Part shown: positions 27,058 to 35,232 of the stretch, one piece after another
Layout of the letters: every line of letters starts with the position of its first letter
Numbering within the stretch: position 1 is the stretch's first letter
Assembly (NCBI RefSeq): GCF_002099195.1
Contig: NZ_NBYX01000010.1
Location: 1-64,000, forward strand
Direction: 5' to 3'
DNA length: 64,000 nt
Origin: Burkholderia puraquae
GTDB taxonomy: Bacteria; Pseudomonadota; Gammaproteobacteria; Burkholderiales; Burkholderiaceae
Notes under the pieces: model-generated
Told to the model about the DNA's origin: nothing
What the model saw: only the letters and a program-made list of their open reading frames with translations
Databases searched by the model: none
Program-made: the position numbers and the translations under genes

Positions 27058-28089
27058 TCACTCACCCTGACGGGTGTCCTTGCGATAGTCGGAAGGACTA
27101 CTGCCGGTCCAGTGCTTGAAGGCGCGGCAAAAACCGGTGGCATCGGAAAAGCCAAGATCAAACGCCAGCACTGCCACGCTCGTGTTCGAGTTCGTCAGCC
27201 GATCGACCGCGATATCGCGTCGCAGCCCGTCTTTCACCTGCTGGAAATGTGTTCCCTCTTCCGCAAATCGGCGATTGAGCGTGCGAACGGAAGTATGCAG
27301 CGCCTGCGCAAGGCCCTGAATCGTCAGCGGCTGCGCTATGTTCCGCTCAAGATGCTCGCGCGTTTTGGCCACAATGGAGCCGTGATGAAATGCGCTGAAT
27401 GTCCAGGCCCCCGGCGCGCCTTTCAGGAACGCCCATAGCTCGTGTTTCTCGCGTTTGAACAGCTCGGCACAATCCTGGTACGAGAAATAAATGCTCGTCA
27501 TCCCGGCATCAAAGTGCACCGCTCCGGGGAACAGGAATGCATAGTCTTCGACATGCCTCGGCCTGGCGAAACTGAACTCGGCCCGGTGCAGGATGATCTC
27601 CCTGCCTAGCAGCCATGATGCGATGCCATGCGCCAGCTTCATCATCAACTCGTGCCCAAGCGGAGTGACCTGCGTATCAGGCGTCCTTTCCACCAGGGCC
27701 AGTCGCACCAGATCGTTCTTCGTCGAAATCTGCAGCCGGTAGTCATCCAGCAGCAAATTCCAGAAACGAACAAACCGATTGAACGCGACCAGCACGGTAG
27801 GCGCATCCAGCAGGCTGAGCATCAGATACTTCAACGTGCCGCCCCGGATCGGCCTGGACCAGAGTCCCAGCATCTCGTCGTCGAGCGTCGCCGCGACCGC
27901 CTTGTACAGCACGACGTATTGCTGGCGCGTGATTCGCGCATCCGGCTGATTCAGAAGCGACTGCGGGATAGCGGCGCTTGCGAGTAGCTGTGCCGCCACG
28001 TCTTCTCCGTGACGGCTGCGAACGGTGCGCAGCATCCCGTGCAGGAAGTGAGCCGAAACGGTGAGAGAACTTTGCCGGGACAGGTTCAT
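27058..28089 (-). CDS. AraC-family transcriptional regulator (arabinose_bd/HTH_18 type)
   Basis: A 343-residue regulator. The N-terminal ~200 residues match the arabinose-binding-like domain (MLRTVRSRHGEDVAAQLLAS, later LGHELMMKLAHGIASWLLG). The C-terminal ~100 residues are the double helix-turn-helix (LTIQGLAQALHTSVRTLNRR, then VAVLAFDLGFSDATGFCRAF and KHWTGSSPSDYRK). The architecture resembles OruR/VirS-type regulators. It is divergent from the solo ketoacyl-ACP synthase gene, and the 179-bp gap contains repeated ATGGCGCATT elements. Base composition is lower in GC than the flanking core genes, which suggests later acquisition. The effector is unknown. Confidence 0.92.
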   Translation of the reverse strand: MNLSRQSSLTVSAHFLHGMLRTVRSRHGEDVAAQLLASAAIPQSLLNQPDARITRQQYVVLYKAVAATLDDEMLGLWSRPIRGGTLKYLMLSLLDAPTVLVAFNRFVRFWNLLLDDYRLQISTKNDLVRLALVERTPDTQVTPLGHELMMKLAHGIASWLLGREIILHRAEFSFARPRHVEDYAFLFPGAVHFDAGMTSIYFSYQDCAELFKREKHELWAFLKGAPGAWTFSAFHHGSIVAKTREHLERNIAQPLTIQGLAQALHTSVRTLNRRFAEEGTHFQQVKDGLRRDIAVDRLTNSNTSVAVLAFDLGFSDATGFCRAFKHWTGSSPSDYRKDTRQGE

Positions 28090-28101
28090 GATTCACCTAT
28101 T

Positions 28102-28219
28102 ATGGCGCATTTTGCATATCGATTGGCACGATGCGCCAGTTCCTCCCCCGCCCCACGCCTATACTGGCAAGCAATTTCCGCGATTCTTGAAATTTACGAG
28201 CATTGCCAGATGGCGCATT
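28102..28219. promoter_or_regulatory. Direct repeats in the AraC/KAS divergent promoter
   Basis: ATGGCGCATT occurs at 28102-28111 and again at 28210-28219, 108 bp apart. Inverted near-copies also occur (GATGCGCCAG at 28130-28139, and TGCGCCAA just after the second repeat). Paired distant sites in a divergent AraC promoter suggest looping control. Confidence 0.5.
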
Positions 28220-28268
28220 GCGCCAATCGCTGGCGGCATTTCTTCGTCAGTCAAAAGGGGAGCATCGC

Positions 28269-29537
28269 TTGAGTACGAGACGTATCGTCGTGACTGGGAT
28301 GGGTATTGTTTCGCCGTTGGGATGCGGCGTTGAATCGGTATGGAACCGTCTCCTGAAAGGCCATTCAGGCCTGGCCGGGTTGCCCGGCGACGTCACGGAA
28401 GGGATTGCATCGAAGGTCGGCGGCGTGGTGCCCATGTTGACGTCAGACTGTCCATGGGGATTCGATCCGGACCTCGCGGTAGAACCCAAGGACCAGAAGA
28501 AGATGGACCGGTTCAGCCTGTTTGCGCTCGCCGCGGCACAAGAGGCCCTGACTCAAGCCAGATGGCAACCTGAATCCGAAAAAGCATGCGAAAGGACGGC
28601 AACCGTCGTGGGGTCCGGCGTGGGCGGGTTCGGCGCGATCGTGGACGCCGTCAGAATCACGGATAACCGCGGACCAAGGCGGCTTTCTCCTTTTACCGTT
28701 CCCAGTTTCCTTGCCAATATGGCCGCGGGCCATATCTCCATCCGTCACGGCTTTCGTGGCCCCCTGGGCGCACCGGTGACTGCCTGCGCTGCCAGCGCAC
28801 AGGCCATCGGCGACGCAGCGCGCCTGATTCGGGCCGGCGAAGCCGATATTGCCGTGTGTGGTGGCGCCGAGGCCTGCATCGATCGAGTCAGCCTGGGGTC
28901 GTTCGCCGCGGCAAGAACCATGTCCACCGGCTTCAACGATCATCCCGCGCAGGCATCGCGCCCGTTCGATACCGGACGAGACGGCTTTGTCATGGGAGAA
29001 GGCGCCGGCATGCTCGTCATCGAAGACCTGGAGCACGCATTGCAGCGAGGCGCCACGCCGATCGCGGAAGTACTCGGTTATGGCACGAGCGCCGACGCAC
29101 ACCACATGACGTCTCCGCCCGATGACGGCGCCGGCGGGCGACGCGCGATGGAGCTGGCAATCCGGCAAGCGAATCTTGAACCCGGAATGATCGGGCACTT
29201 GAACGCACACGCGACGTCCACGTTCGTAGGCGACATCAGCGAGCTCGCGGCCATCAAGGCGATATTCGGAACAGGTCGAGGCCCCGCCGTATCAGCCACC
29301 AAGTCGTCGACAGGACATTTGCTTGGGGCAGCCGGCGGCGTGGAAGCCATTTTCACCGTGCTCGCACTGCGCGACCAGCTCGCGCCGCCTACGCTCAATT
29401 TGACGCAGCCGGATTCGGCGGCGGAAGGCATCGACATCGTCAGCGGATCGCCCCGCAAGATATCGACGGAATATGCGATTTCCAATGGCTTTGGTTTTGG
29501 CGGTGTCAATGCCAGCCTGGTGTTCCGTGGACTTTGA
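28269..29537 (+). CDS. Beta-ketoacyl-ACP synthase II-like protein (solo KAS)
   Basis: A 422-residue thiolase-fold condensing enzyme. The Cys-His-His triad is Cys173 (TACAAS), His314 (NAHATST) and His350 (SSTGHLLGAAGG), as in FabF/KAS II. It should extend acyl-ACP with malonyl-ACP. The usual FabF sequence NAHGTST-P-ND is changed to NAHATST-F-VGD. The TTG at 28269 has AGGGGAG 7 nt upstream, so I take TTG as the start. There is no ACP, acyltransferase or reductase gene nearby, so it is a solo synthase controlled by the divergent AraC regulator. It could be an alternative FabF, or could modify membrane lipid or a signal molecule. Confidence 0.9.
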   Translation: MSTRRIVVTGMGIVSPLGCGVESVWNRLLKGHSGLAGLPGDVTEGIASKVGGVVPMLTSDCPWGFDPDLAVEPKDQKKMDRFSLFALAAAQEALTQARWQPESEKACERTATVVGSGVGGFGAIVDAVRITDNRGPRRLSPFTVPSFLANMAAGHISIRHGFRGPLGAPVTACAASAQAIGDAARLIRAGEADIAVCGGAEACIDRVSLGSFAAARTMSTGFNDHPAQASRPFDTGRDGFVMGEGAGMLVIEDLEHALQRGATPIAEVLGYGTSADAHHMTSPPDDGAGGRRAMELAIRQANLEPGMIGHLNAHATSTFVGDISELAAIKAIFGTGRGPAVSATKSSTGHLLGAAGGVEAIFTVLALRDQLAPPTLNLTQPDSAAEGIDIVSGSPRKISTEYAISNGFGFGGVNASLVFRGL

Positions 29538-29651
29538 TTCTGGATTAGAGCCGAAAGAAGATCCCGAACGCAGGCCCTGGCGCCATTGACCGCGTCAACG
29601 ACGGGTACATTGAAGCGTGCAAGCTGGACGCTGGCGCTCATGTTAGACACG

Positions 29652-29680
29652 AAGGCTCCCCGGATTGTCCGGGGAGCCTT
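29652..29680. terminator. Hairpin between convergent KAS and amn genes
   Basis: AAGGCTCCCCGG (29652-29663) and CCGGGGAGCCTT (29669-29680) form a perfect 12-bp stem with a 5-nt loop. It is placed to terminate both convergent genes, although the T runs are short. Confidence 0.65.
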
Positions 29681-29696
29681 ATAACGTAAGGGCTTG

Positions 29697-31223
29697 TTAC
29701 TGGAACGCCACTTCCGCGAAGCTTCGCAGCTTGCGGCTATGCAGCTTGTCGAGCCCGTTCGTGCGCAGGATTTCCATCGCCTTCACGCCGATCTGCAGAT
29801 GCTGATCGACCTGCCCGCGATAGAACGTATCGGCCATGCCCGGCAGTTTCAGCTCGCCGTGCAGCGGCTTGTCCGACACGCACAGCAACGTGCCGTACGG
29901 CACGCGGAAGCGGAAGCCGTTCGCGGCGATCGTCGCGCTTTCCATGTCGAGCGCGATCGCGCGGCTCTGCGACAGGCGCTGCACGGGTTCGCGATGATCG
30001 CGCAGTTCCCAGTTGCGGTTGTCGACACTCGCGACCGTGCCCGTGCGCATCACGCGCTTCAGTTCGACGCCATCGAGCTGCGTGACATCAGCCACCCCGC
30101 GTTCGAGCGCGAGCTGCACTTCGGCGAGCGCCGGAATCGGCACCCACAGCGGCAGGTCGGCATCGAGCACGTGATCCTCGCGCACGTAACCGTGTGCGAG
30201 CACGTAGTCGCCGAGACGCTGCGTGTTGCGCAGCCCCGCGCAGTGACCAAGCATCACCCACGCGTGCGGACGCAGCACCGCGATGTGATCGGTGATCGTC
30301 TTCGCATTCGACGGGCCGACGCCGATGTTGACCATCGTGATCCCGCTGCCGTCCGCGCGCTTCAGGTGATATGCGGGCATCTGCGGCAGGCGCGGCGGCG
30401 CGGCGCCCTCGGCCGGCTCGCCGCCGAGATTCGCGTTGTAGGTGACGACATCGCCCGGCTCGACGAACGCGCTGTACTGGCTGCGGTATGCACGCACCTC
30501 GGGATCGTCGCTCTCCGTCATCACCGTGCGGCCCAGCTTCACGAACTCGTCGATGTAGAACTGATAGTTCGTGTAGAGCACGTAGTTCTGGAAGTGCGTG
30601 GGCGACGTTGCCGTGTAGTGGCGCAGCCGGTGCAGCGAGAAGTCGACGCGCGCGGCCGTGAACAGCGCGAGCGGATGCGGCTCGCCCGGCGCCGGCTCGA
30701 ACGTGCCGTTGACGATGCGGTCGTCGAGATACGACAGGTCGGGCGTATCGAAGATGTCGCGCATCGCGAGCAGACGGTCGCGGTCGAGCTCGCCCTCGAG
30801 ATGGATGCCTTCCGGAAACGCGAAATGAATCGGAATCGGCTGCGACGACACGCCGATCTCGATCTTCACGTGGTGGTTCTTCGCCAGCAGGCGCAGTTGC
30901 TCGCGATAGTAGTTCGCGAAGAGATCGGGGCGCGTGACGGTCGTCTCGAACACGCCGGGGCCCGCGACGAAACCGTACGAGCGGCGCGAATCGACGTGCG
31001 TGTTGACGTCGGTGCGGATCCGCACGAACGGGTAGCACGCGCGCACGTGCTCGGTGATCGATTCATGGCGGCGATAGCGCGCGAATGCGTCGCGCAGGAA
31101 ACCCGTGTTCGTATCGTAAATGGCGGACAGCCGTGCGACGGCAGCGATCGGATCGTCGAAAGCCTCGACCGACGGGCTTTCGGGCGTCAGCACTCGGTGC
31201 AGGCGGCTCAAATCGTTCTTCAT
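29697..31223 (-). CDS. amn: AMP nucleosidase
   Basis: Amn hydrolyses AMP to adenine and ribose 5-phosphate and helps control adenylate pools. The ~508-residue protein has the Amn-specific N-terminal domain (YPFVRIRTDVNTHVDSRRSYG) and a C-terminal nucleoside-phosphorylase fold (NIGVGPSNAKTITDHIAVL, MLGHCAGLRNTQ and ALDMESATIAANGFRF, then LCVSDKPLHGELKLPG with the catalytic Asp). Two start codons occur: ATG at 31229 (2 nt after GAGG) and ATG at 31223 (8 nt after GAGG). I prefer 31223 on spacing. It is transcribed alone, convergent with the KAS gene. Confidence 0.95.
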   Translation of the reverse strand: MKNDLSRLHRVLTPESPSVEAFDDPIAAVARLSAIYDTNTGFLRDAFARYRRHESITEHVRACYPFVRIRTDVNTHVDSRRSYGFVAGPGVFETTVTRPDLFANYYREQLRLLAKNHHVKIEIGVSSQPIPIHFAFPEGIHLEGELDRDRLLAMRDIFDTPDLSYLDDRIVNGTFEPAPGEPHPLALFTAARVDFSLHRLRHYTATSPTHFQNYVLYTNYQFYIDEFVKLGRTVMTESDDPEVRAYRSQYSAFVEPGDVVTYNANLGGEPAEGAAPPRLPQMPAYHLKRADGSGITMVNIGVGPSNAKTITDHIAVLRPHAWVMLGHCAGLRNTQRLGDYVLAHGYVREDHVLDADLPLWVPIPALAEVQLALERGVADVTQLDGVELKRVMRTGTVASVDNRNWELRDHREPVQRLSQSRAIALDMESATIAANGFRFRVPYGTLLCVSDKPLHGELKLPGMADTFYRGQVDQHLQIGVKAMEILRTNGLDKLHSRKLRSFAEVAFQ

Positions 31224-31319
31224 TTTCATACCCTCGTCTGTTCCGACGACATTACCACGGAACCCGGTCACGCTTATGGCCGCCGATCCGCACGCGAGGG
31301 CCGGATGGTGCGCAGTATT

Positions 31320-31328
31320 TGCTAAAAT
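31320..31328 (+). promoter_or_regulatory. Extended -10 promoter of the DUF2782-thrB unit
   Basis: TGCTAAAAT lies 24 bp before the ATG at 31353. It is an extended -10 element with no good -35 hexamer. Confidence 0.5.
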
Positions 31329-31352
31329 CGGTGGGTTCACTGGAGACTCATC

Positions 31353-31748
31353 ATGAAGCCGCTCATTCTCGTCGCCGCTGCCGCCGCGTTTGCCGCCGCC
31401 AGCGTCGCTTACGCCGCCGGCGGCACGCCTGACGCCGACGCGCAGGCTCGGGCCGAGGCCAACGAGGCCGCCGGCCTGCCCGATCTCCGCAAGATCAACC
31501 GGCCGGGCGCCGAAGTCACGTCCAAAGTCGACTTCGCCGACATCCGCCGCACGCCGAGCTTCCACGAAAAGAGCAAGAACGGCACCGAAGTCACCGAGTA
31601 CCGCGATCGCGGCAAACCGGTCGAAATCGACGTGAAGTCGAACTTCGGCACGCGCTACCAGATGAGCTCGACGCCCGACACGTCGCCGAAGCCGCACGAC
31701 GCGGGCATCCCGATCACGCGCCTGCCGTCGCTGAACCTGCGCTACTGA
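31353..31748 (+). CDS. DUF2782-type periplasmic protein
   Basis: A 131-residue protein with a clear Sec signal peptide (MKPLILVAAAAAFAAASVAYA, cleavage after AYA). The small mature domain includes VTEYRDRGKPVEIDVKSNFG and the GTRYQM motif, as in DUF2782 proteins. These occur beside thrB and polA in Pseudomonas and relatives. The function is unknown; an envelope role is likely from the signal. CTGGAGA precedes the ATG. The homoserine kinase gene follows 99 bp downstream, so co-transcription is probable. Confidence 0.85.
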   Translation: MKPLILVAAAAAFAAASVAYAAGGTPDADAQARAEANEAAGLPDLRKINRPGAEVTSKVDFADIRRTPSFHEKSKNGTEVTEYRDRGKPVEIDVKSNFGTRYQMSSTPDTSPKPHDAGIPITRLPSLNLRY

Positions 31749-31847
31749 TTCCGTGGCGCGCCGCACCGAACGCCGCGCGCCGCCTCCCTTCACCTGCTGT
31801 CGCGCCACGCCGCCCGCGTGCCGACACCCTGACCTGACGCATCCCGC

Positions 31848-32846
31848 ATGGCCGTTTTCACTGCTGTTTCCGACTCCGATCTCGCGCAATGGATGCGCCA
31901 CTACGAACTGGGCGACGTGCTTGCGTTCCGCGGCATTCCGTCCGGTATCGAAAACAGCAACTTCTTCCTGACGACGACGCGCGGCGAGTACGTCCTCACG
32001 ATCTTCGAAAAGCTCACGTCGCAGCAACTGCCGTTCTACCTCGACCTGATGCGCCATCTGGCCGGCCATGGCGTGCCGGTGCCGGATCCGATCCCGCGTG
32101 ACGACGGCGCGCTGTTCGGCGAGCTGCACGGCAAGCCGGCCGCGATCGTCACGAAGCTCGACGGCTCGGCCGAACTCGCACCGGGGGTCGAACACTGCAT
32201 CGAAGTCGGGCAGATGCTCGCGCGCCTGCACCTCGCCGGCCGCGACTATCCGCGCAACCAGCCGAACCTGCGCAGCCTGCCGTGGTGGCAGGAGAACGTG
32301 CCGGCGATCGTGCCGTTCATCACGGATACGCAGCGCGCGCTGCTGGAAGGCGAGCTCGCGCACCAGGCCAGCTTCTTCGCATCGGACGACTACGCGGCGC
32401 TGCCGGCCGGGCCGTGCCATTGCGACCTGTTCCGCGACAACGTGCTGTTTGCGCACGCGGCACCCGGCACCGGCCACGACGTGCGGCTCGGCGGCTTCTT
32501 CGACTTCTATTTCGCGGGTTGCGACAAGTGGCTGTTCGACGTCGCGGTCACGGTCAACGACTGGTGCGTCGACCTCGCGACCGGTGTGCTCGACGTCGCG
32601 CGCGCCGATGCGCTGCTGCGCGCGTACCAGACCGTGCGGCCGTTCACGGCCGAGGAGCGCCGCCACTGGAGCGACATGCTGCGCGCGGGCGCCTACCGCT
32701 TCTGGGTATCCCGCCTGTACGACTTCTACCTGCCGCGCGCAGCCGAGATGCTCAAGCCGCACGACCCCGGCCATTTCGAACGCATCCTGCGCGAGCGTAT
32801 CGCGCACACGCCCGCGCTTCCCGAGATCCAAACCGCATGCAACTGA
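31848..32846 (+). CDS. thrB: Homoserine kinase (APH-fold, ThrB type II)
   Basis: It phosphorylates homoserine to O-phosphohomoserine in threonine synthesis. The 332-residue protein has the aminoglycoside-phosphotransferase/choline-kinase fold, not the GHMP fold of E. coli ThrB. The catalytic loop is HCDLFRDN (191-198), and the metal-binding Asp219 lies in [23 protein letters not shown] (31-43) is the nucleotide loop. This variant is standard in Burkholderia and Pseudomonas. Its end overlaps the start of the membrane protein gene by 10 nt, and the DUF2782 gene precedes it. No other threonine genes are in the window. Confidence 0.95.
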   Translation: MAVFTAVSDSDLAQWMRHYELGDVLAFRGIPSGIENSNFFLTTTRGEYVLTIFEKLTSQQLPFYLDLMRHLAGHGVPVPDPIPRDDGALFGELHGKPAAIVTKLDGSAELAPGVEHCIEVGQMLARLHLAGRDYPRNQPNLRSLPWWQENVPAIVPFITDTQRALLEGELAHQASFFASDDYAALPAGPCHCDLFRDNVLFAHAAPGTGHDVRLGGFFDFYFAGCDKWLFDVAVTVNDWCVDLATGVLDVARADALLRAYQTVRPFTAEERRHWSDMLRAGAYRFWVSRLYDFYLPRAAEMLKPHDPGHFERILRERIAHTPALPEIQTACN

Positions 32847-33646
32847 TCGAAGTGCCCGCCAAAACGGGCTATGTCTGGTTCCGTCAAGGCGTCTGGCTGT
32901 TCCGCCGGAACCCGCTCGCGTTCATCACGCTGTTCTTCACGTACCTGCTGGCGATCACGCTGGTGTCGATGGTGCCCGTGATCGGCTCCGCGCTGCCGCT
33001 GGTGTTCATTCCCGGCATCGCGGTCGGCTTCATGGCCGCCTGCCGCGACACGGTGGCCGGCAAGCCCGTGATGCCGACGATCCTCGTCGACGGCTTCCGC
33101 TCGTACGGCACCGTCGCGACCCAGCGGCTGCTCGTGCTCGGCGTGATCTACGTCGCGTCGATGGTGCTCGTGTTCGCCGCTTCGTCGTTCGTGGACGGCG
33201 GCGCGCTGTTCCACGTGATGATGGGCGCGGCGGACGAAGCGAGCACGACGCCGGAAGCACTCGCCGCGCAAGGCACGCTCGGCGCGCTGTTCTTCGCGAC
33301 GCTGCTCTACCTGCCGGTCGCGATGCTGTTCTGGTTCGCGCCGGTGCTGGTCGCGTGGCATGACGTCCCGCCCGCCAAGGCGCTGTTCTTCAGCGTCGTC
33401 AGCTGCTGGCGCAATCGCGGCGCGTTCGTCGTGTACGGCGTGCTGTGGTTCGGCGTCGCGCTCGGCACGTCGCTCGCGCTGTCGCTGCTGCTGCAGGCGC
33501 TCGGCGCCGGCGCCTATGCGCTGACGATCATGATGCCGGTGACGATCATCATCGTCACGATGCTGTACTGCTCGTTCTACGCGACCTATCGCGGCTGCTT
33601 CGGCGTACAGGAACCGGGCGCGACCACCACCACGTCGGGCCGCTGA
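32837..33646 (+). CDS. BPSS1780-family membrane protein
   Basis: A 269-residue integral membrane protein with about six hydrophobic segments (for example [17 protein letters not shown] and [15 protein letters not shown]). The N-terminus [20 protein letters not shown] is the family signature, and the C-terminus is short and hydrophilic ([14 protein letters not shown]). The family is known from beta-proteobacteria as an uncharacterised inner-membrane protein. It starts inside the last codons of thrB in another frame, so it is translationally coupled to homoserine kinase. A link to threonine or homoserine transport would fit but is not shown. Confidence 0.88.
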   Translation: MQLIEVPAKTGYVWFRQGVWLFRRNPLAFITLFFTYLLAITLVSMVPVIGSALPLVFIPGIAVGFMAACRDTVAGKPVMPTILVDGFRSYGTVATQRLLVLGVIYVASMVLVFAASSFVDGGALFHVMMGAADEASTTPEALAAQGTLGALFFATLLYLPVAMLFWFAPVLVAWHDVPPAKALFFSVVSCWRNRGAFVVYGVLWFGVALGTSLALSLLLQALGAGAYALTIMMPVTIIIVTMLYCSFYATYRGCFGVQEPGATTTTSGR

Positions 33647-33790
33647 AATCTCCCCGGCCGGCGCGCGTCGCCGGCCCGCCGCTCTCCGCGCCGGGTTGCC
33701 TCCCGGCGCCCCTTCCGACCGCTCGCCCTTCCCCGCGTGCGCCAGCGCCTGCCCTCGGCGGCCGCCCCCTGTTCATCCCGATCTTTTGCG

Positions 33791-33814
33791 CGCAAAATAA
33801 TTTGCGTGCAAATT
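33791..33814. promoter_or_regulatory. OhrR operator upstream of ohrR
   Basis: Two overlapping palindromes occur: CGCAAA-N4-TTTGCG (33791-33806) and AATTTGC-GT-GCAAATT (33799-33814). The AT-rich AATTTGC/GCAAATT arms resemble known OhrR sites. They lie 30-53 bp before the ohrR ATG, consistent with autorepression. Confidence 0.75.
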
Positions 33815-33843
33815 GTTCGCGCGTTCGTCGCGCCTCCCGAATC

Positions 33844-34296
33844 ATGGACCGCCTCCCCCCGCTGCCCCAGACGCTCGACGAGCAGCTCTGCTTCGCGCTC
33901 TACTCGACTTCGCACGCGATGACGAAGGCGTACAAGCCGCTGCTCGACAAGCTGTCGCTGACCTATCCCCAATATCTCGCGATGCTCGTGCTGTGGGAGC
34001 GCGACGACATCGCCGTGAAGGACATCGCCGCGCGGCTCGACCTCGACCCGGCCACGGTCACGCCGCTGCTGAAGCGGCTGGAGGCGCTCGGCTACGTCGA
34101 GCGCGTGCGCAGCGCGGCCGACGAACGCGTCGTGAACGTACACGTGACGCCGGAAGGCCGTGCGCTGAAGGACCGCGCGCGCTCGGTACCTGCCGATCTC
34201 TTTTGCGCGATGCAGCAATCCCCCGAGTTCCTTGTCAGGCTGCGCGCCGATCTCCAGCAGTTGCGCGACGCGCTGTCAGCCACCAGCGAACGCTGA
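33844..34296 (+). CDS. ohrR: Organic-hydroperoxide-sensing MarR-type repressor OhrR
   Basis: A 150-residue winged-helix repressor of the MarR family. The sensing cysteine is Cys16 (EQLCFALYSTSHAM), as in OhrR proteins. A second Cys121 (DLFCAMQQSPEF) matches the resolving cysteine of the two-cysteine Xanthomonas type. The wing is in VERVRSAADERVVNVHVTP. Oxidation by organic peroxides should release it from operators in front of its own gene and of ohr, both of which carry AATTTG-like palindromes. A terminator separates it from ohr. Confidence 0.94.
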   Translation: MDRLPPLPQTLDEQLCFALYSTSHAMTKAYKPLLDKLSLTYPQYLAMLVLWERDDIAVKDIAARLDLDPATVTPLLKRLEALGYVERVRSAADERVVNVHVTPEGRALKDRARSVPADLFCAMQQSPEFLVRLRADLQQLRDALSATSER

Positions 34297-34306
34297 CCGG
34301 CGAGCC

Positions 34307-34330
34307 GGCCCGGCATTGCCGGGCCTTTTC
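34307..34330 (+). terminator. Terminator between ohrR and ohr
   Basis: GGCCCGGCA and TGCCGGGCC (34307-34325) form a perfect stem with a one-base loop centre, followed by TTTTC. ohr is then read from its own promoter. Confidence 0.8.
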
Positions 34331-34343
34331 TTCAAAATTTCAT

Positions 34344-34372
34344 TTGCACACAAATTATTTGTGTTCTATATT
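34344..34372 (+). promoter_or_regulatory. ohr promoter with embedded OhrR operator
   Basis: -35 TTGCAC (34344-34349) and -10 TATATT (34367-34372) are 17 bp apart. Between them lies the palindrome ACACAAA-TTA-TTTGTGT (34348-34364). Its position between the two hexamers explains repression by OhrR. Confidence 0.8.
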
Positions 34373-34442
34373 TTACGCGTGGCCGGCGACACCCCGTTCG
34401 ACCGGGCCGCTTTTCCTCCCCTTTCCCGACAGGAGCTGCACG

Positions 34443-34862
34443 ATGAACATTCTGTACAAGACCAGCGCCACGAGCACGGGTGGCCGCGACGGCCGCGCGG
34501 TATCCGCTGACAACAAGCTGGAAGTGAAGCTGGCCGCGCCGCGTGAACTCGGCGGCACGGGCGCGGAAGGCACGAACCCGGAGCAGCTGTTTGCCGCAGG
34601 TTACTCGGCCTGCTTCCTGAGCGCGATGAAATTCGTCGCCGGCCAGGACAAGAAAGCACTCCCGGCCGACACGCAGGTCACGGCGGAAGTGGGCATCGGC
34701 CCGAACGACGCAGGCGGCTTCGGGCTCGACGTCGAGCTGCGCGTGTCGCTGCCGGGGTTCGACAAGGCCGACGCGCAAGCGCTGGTCGAAAAGGCGCACC
34801 ACGTGTGCCCGTATTCGAACGCGACGCGCAATAACGTGCCGGTGCGCCTGACGGTCGTCTGA
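34443..34862 (+). CDS. ohr: Organic hydroperoxide resistance protein Ohr
   Basis: A 139-residue thiol peroxidase of the Ohr/OsmC family that reduces organic hydroperoxides using lipoylated proteins. The two catalytic cysteines are Cys57 (AAGYSACFLSAM) and Cys122 (HHVCPYSNATR). Arg18 and Glu47 complete the active site. A GACAGGAG ribosome site precedes the ATG. The operon logic is complete: ohrR repressor upstream, operator in the ohr promoter, terminators on both sides. Confidence 0.96.
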   Translation: MNILYKTSATSTGGRDGRAVSADNKLEVKLAAPRELGGTGAEGTNPEQLFAAGYSACFLSAMKFVAGQDKKALPADTQVTAEVGIGPNDAGGFGLDVELRVSLPGFDKADAQALVEKAHHVCPYSNATRNNVPVRLTVV

Positions 34863-34884
34863 CGCGACGCTAGGCCGCCAATGC

Positions 34885-34925
34885 AAAAAGGGCGCGTGCG
34901 GCTAGATGCCGCACGCGCCCTTTTT
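34885..34925. terminator. Strong bidirectional terminator after ohr
   Basis: A perfect 18-bp stem, including five A-T pairs at its base (34885-34902 with 34908-34925), has a TAGAT loop. It serves ohr and the convergent DUF3563 gene. Confidence 0.9.
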
Positions 34926-34974
34926 GCTGCGTGACTCGCCGGAACGGCGGACCAGCCGGCCCGCCCTGCGCTGC

Positions 34975-35151
34975 TTAGCGCGCGCCGAACGAGTACGGGC
35001 GGTTCATCGCCGCTTCGCGATCGATCTTGCGCATGCGGAATTCGAGATCGTAGATGTCGGTGGCGTCGGCCAGATACGCGTCGGCGCGCTCTTTCGAGGC
35101 CTTTTCAGCGTTCTTGGTCAGCATCAGGAAGAGGTGGCTCAGCAGGTACAT
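34975..35151 (-). CDS. DUF3563 small protein
   Basis: A 58-residue protein: MYLLSHLFLMLTKNAEKASK at the N-terminus and NRPYSFGAR at the C-terminus. It matches the DUF3563 family of small Burkholderia proteins, whose hallmark is a hydrophobic amphipathic start, then the acidic-basic helix ADAYLADATDIYDLEFRMRK. The function is unknown. It is transcribed from a striking palindromic promoter region 31-64 bp upstream of the ATG, and it shares the terminator with ohr. It is strongly predicted to be real, despite its size, because of family similarity and placement. Confidence 0.88.
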   Translation of the reverse strand: MYLLSHLFLMLTKNAEKASKERADAYLADATDIYDLEFRMRKIDREAAMNRPYSFGAR

Positions 35152-35181
35152 GGTTGATCTCGCAATCCAAAGGTTCTTTGA

Positions 35182-35215
35182 CTAGGGTTTTCCCGAATTA
35201 TAGGGAAAACCCTAG
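35182..35215 (-). promoter_or_regulatory. Perfect 13-bp inverted repeat enclosing a -10 box
   Basis: CTAGGGTTTTCCC (35182-35194) and GGGAAAACCCTAG (35203-35215) are perfect 13-bp arms. On the minus strand the 8-bp centre reads TATAATTC, so a consensus TATAAT sits between the arms, 46 bp before the DUF3563 ATG. It is either an operator for a strong dimeric repressor or activator, or an RNA hairpin at the 5' end. Confidence 0.75.
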
Positions 35216-35232
35216 ACTTTGGCCAGCGTCGA

